NCBI GenBank assembly: GCA_030616145.1
Contig: JAUWXU010000043.1
Span: 1-5,935 of the forward strand
Direction of reading: 5' to 3'
DNA from: Candidatus Omnitrophota bacterium
Lineage (GTDB): Bacteria > Omnitrophota > JAUWXU01
DNA length: 5,935 nt
A program made the translations under genes and the position numbers. Positions 5,889 to 5,935 of the stretch are shown piece by piece; the first letter of the stretch is position 1, and each line of letters begins with the position of its first letter. The notes beneath the pieces were generated by a model, which was not told the DNA's origin, ran no database searches, and worked only from the letters and a program-made list of their open reading frames with translations.

Positions 5889-5935
5889 AGGCTTAATCCT
5901 TTACCGTTAAATCCGCTTCATACCTTCTTGGCAAA

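Noticed and set aside
5880..5902. Overlapping small inverted repeats (GCCT/AGGC and AAAGG/CCTTT) in the leader.
   Set aside because: Arms are only 4-5 bp, which is expected by chance, and no riboswitch or attenuator pattern could be built from them.
5893..5935. End of an upstream gene entering from the right edge on the minus strand.
   Set aside because: All three minus frames reach a stop between 5893 and 5920, so a tail of up to 13 codons could exist, but it is too short to recognise or choose a frame.

Overview
The window holds nine genes, all read from the minus strand and packed tightly enough to form one operon or two back-to-back operons. In transcription order (right to left) they are: a small NifU-type iron-sulfur carrier, a CcdA/DsbD-like thiol-electron transporter, a glyoxalase II-like metallo-beta-lactamase (MBL) fold hydrolase, a WrbA-like flavodoxin, MutM (DNA glycosylase), QueH (epoxyqueuosine reductase), an ApbE lipoprotein (FAD:protein FMN transferase), a YiiX/NlpC-P60-like envelope cysteine hydrolase, and the N-terminal two thirds or so of a PP-loop tRNA-thiolase-like protein that runs off the left edge. 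There is no RNA gene, insertion sequence, CRISPR array or phage gene.

The organism looks like a bacterium with an outer-membrane type envelope and a largely anaerobic, iron-sulfur-rich metabolism. The support is a lipoprotein ApbE, a periplasmic-type hydrolase with a signal anchor, the oxygen-sensitive QueH form of epoxyqueuosine reductase, an Nfu-type carrier and a WrbA-like flavodoxin. Base composition is moderate, and GTG starts are used in three genes. Omnitrophota-like or deltaproteobacteria-like lineages would fit, but this is an impression from family resemblance and the sequence alone does not fix the taxon.

Layout: 5822-5935 is a leader with a possible promoter and a good ribosome binding site (RBS). 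4335-5821 is a coupled trio (nfu, ccdA-like, MBL; abutting and ATGA overlap). A 54-base gap at 4281-4334 carries two abutting inverted repeats and a TATAAT, and could be a second promoter/operator. 2415-4280 holds flavodoxin, mutM and queH (16-base gap, then ATGA overlap). 670-2378 holds apbE and the YiiX-like gene (25-base overlap). A 58-base gap contains a perfect 18-bp palindrome, and 1-611 is the PP-loop gene.

The common thread is redox, thiol and iron-sulfur chemistry plus nucleic-acid upkeep: Fe-S delivery (Nfu) could supply QueH and possibly the PP-loop enzyme; the membrane carrier moves thiol electrons outward; ApbE attaches flavin outside the cytoplasmic membrane; MutM removes oxidised guanine. 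I see no clearly new multi-gene system. The most worthwhile leads are the double inverted repeat, the palindrome, the PP-loop enzyme's cysteine set, and the altered damage-reading loop in MutM.
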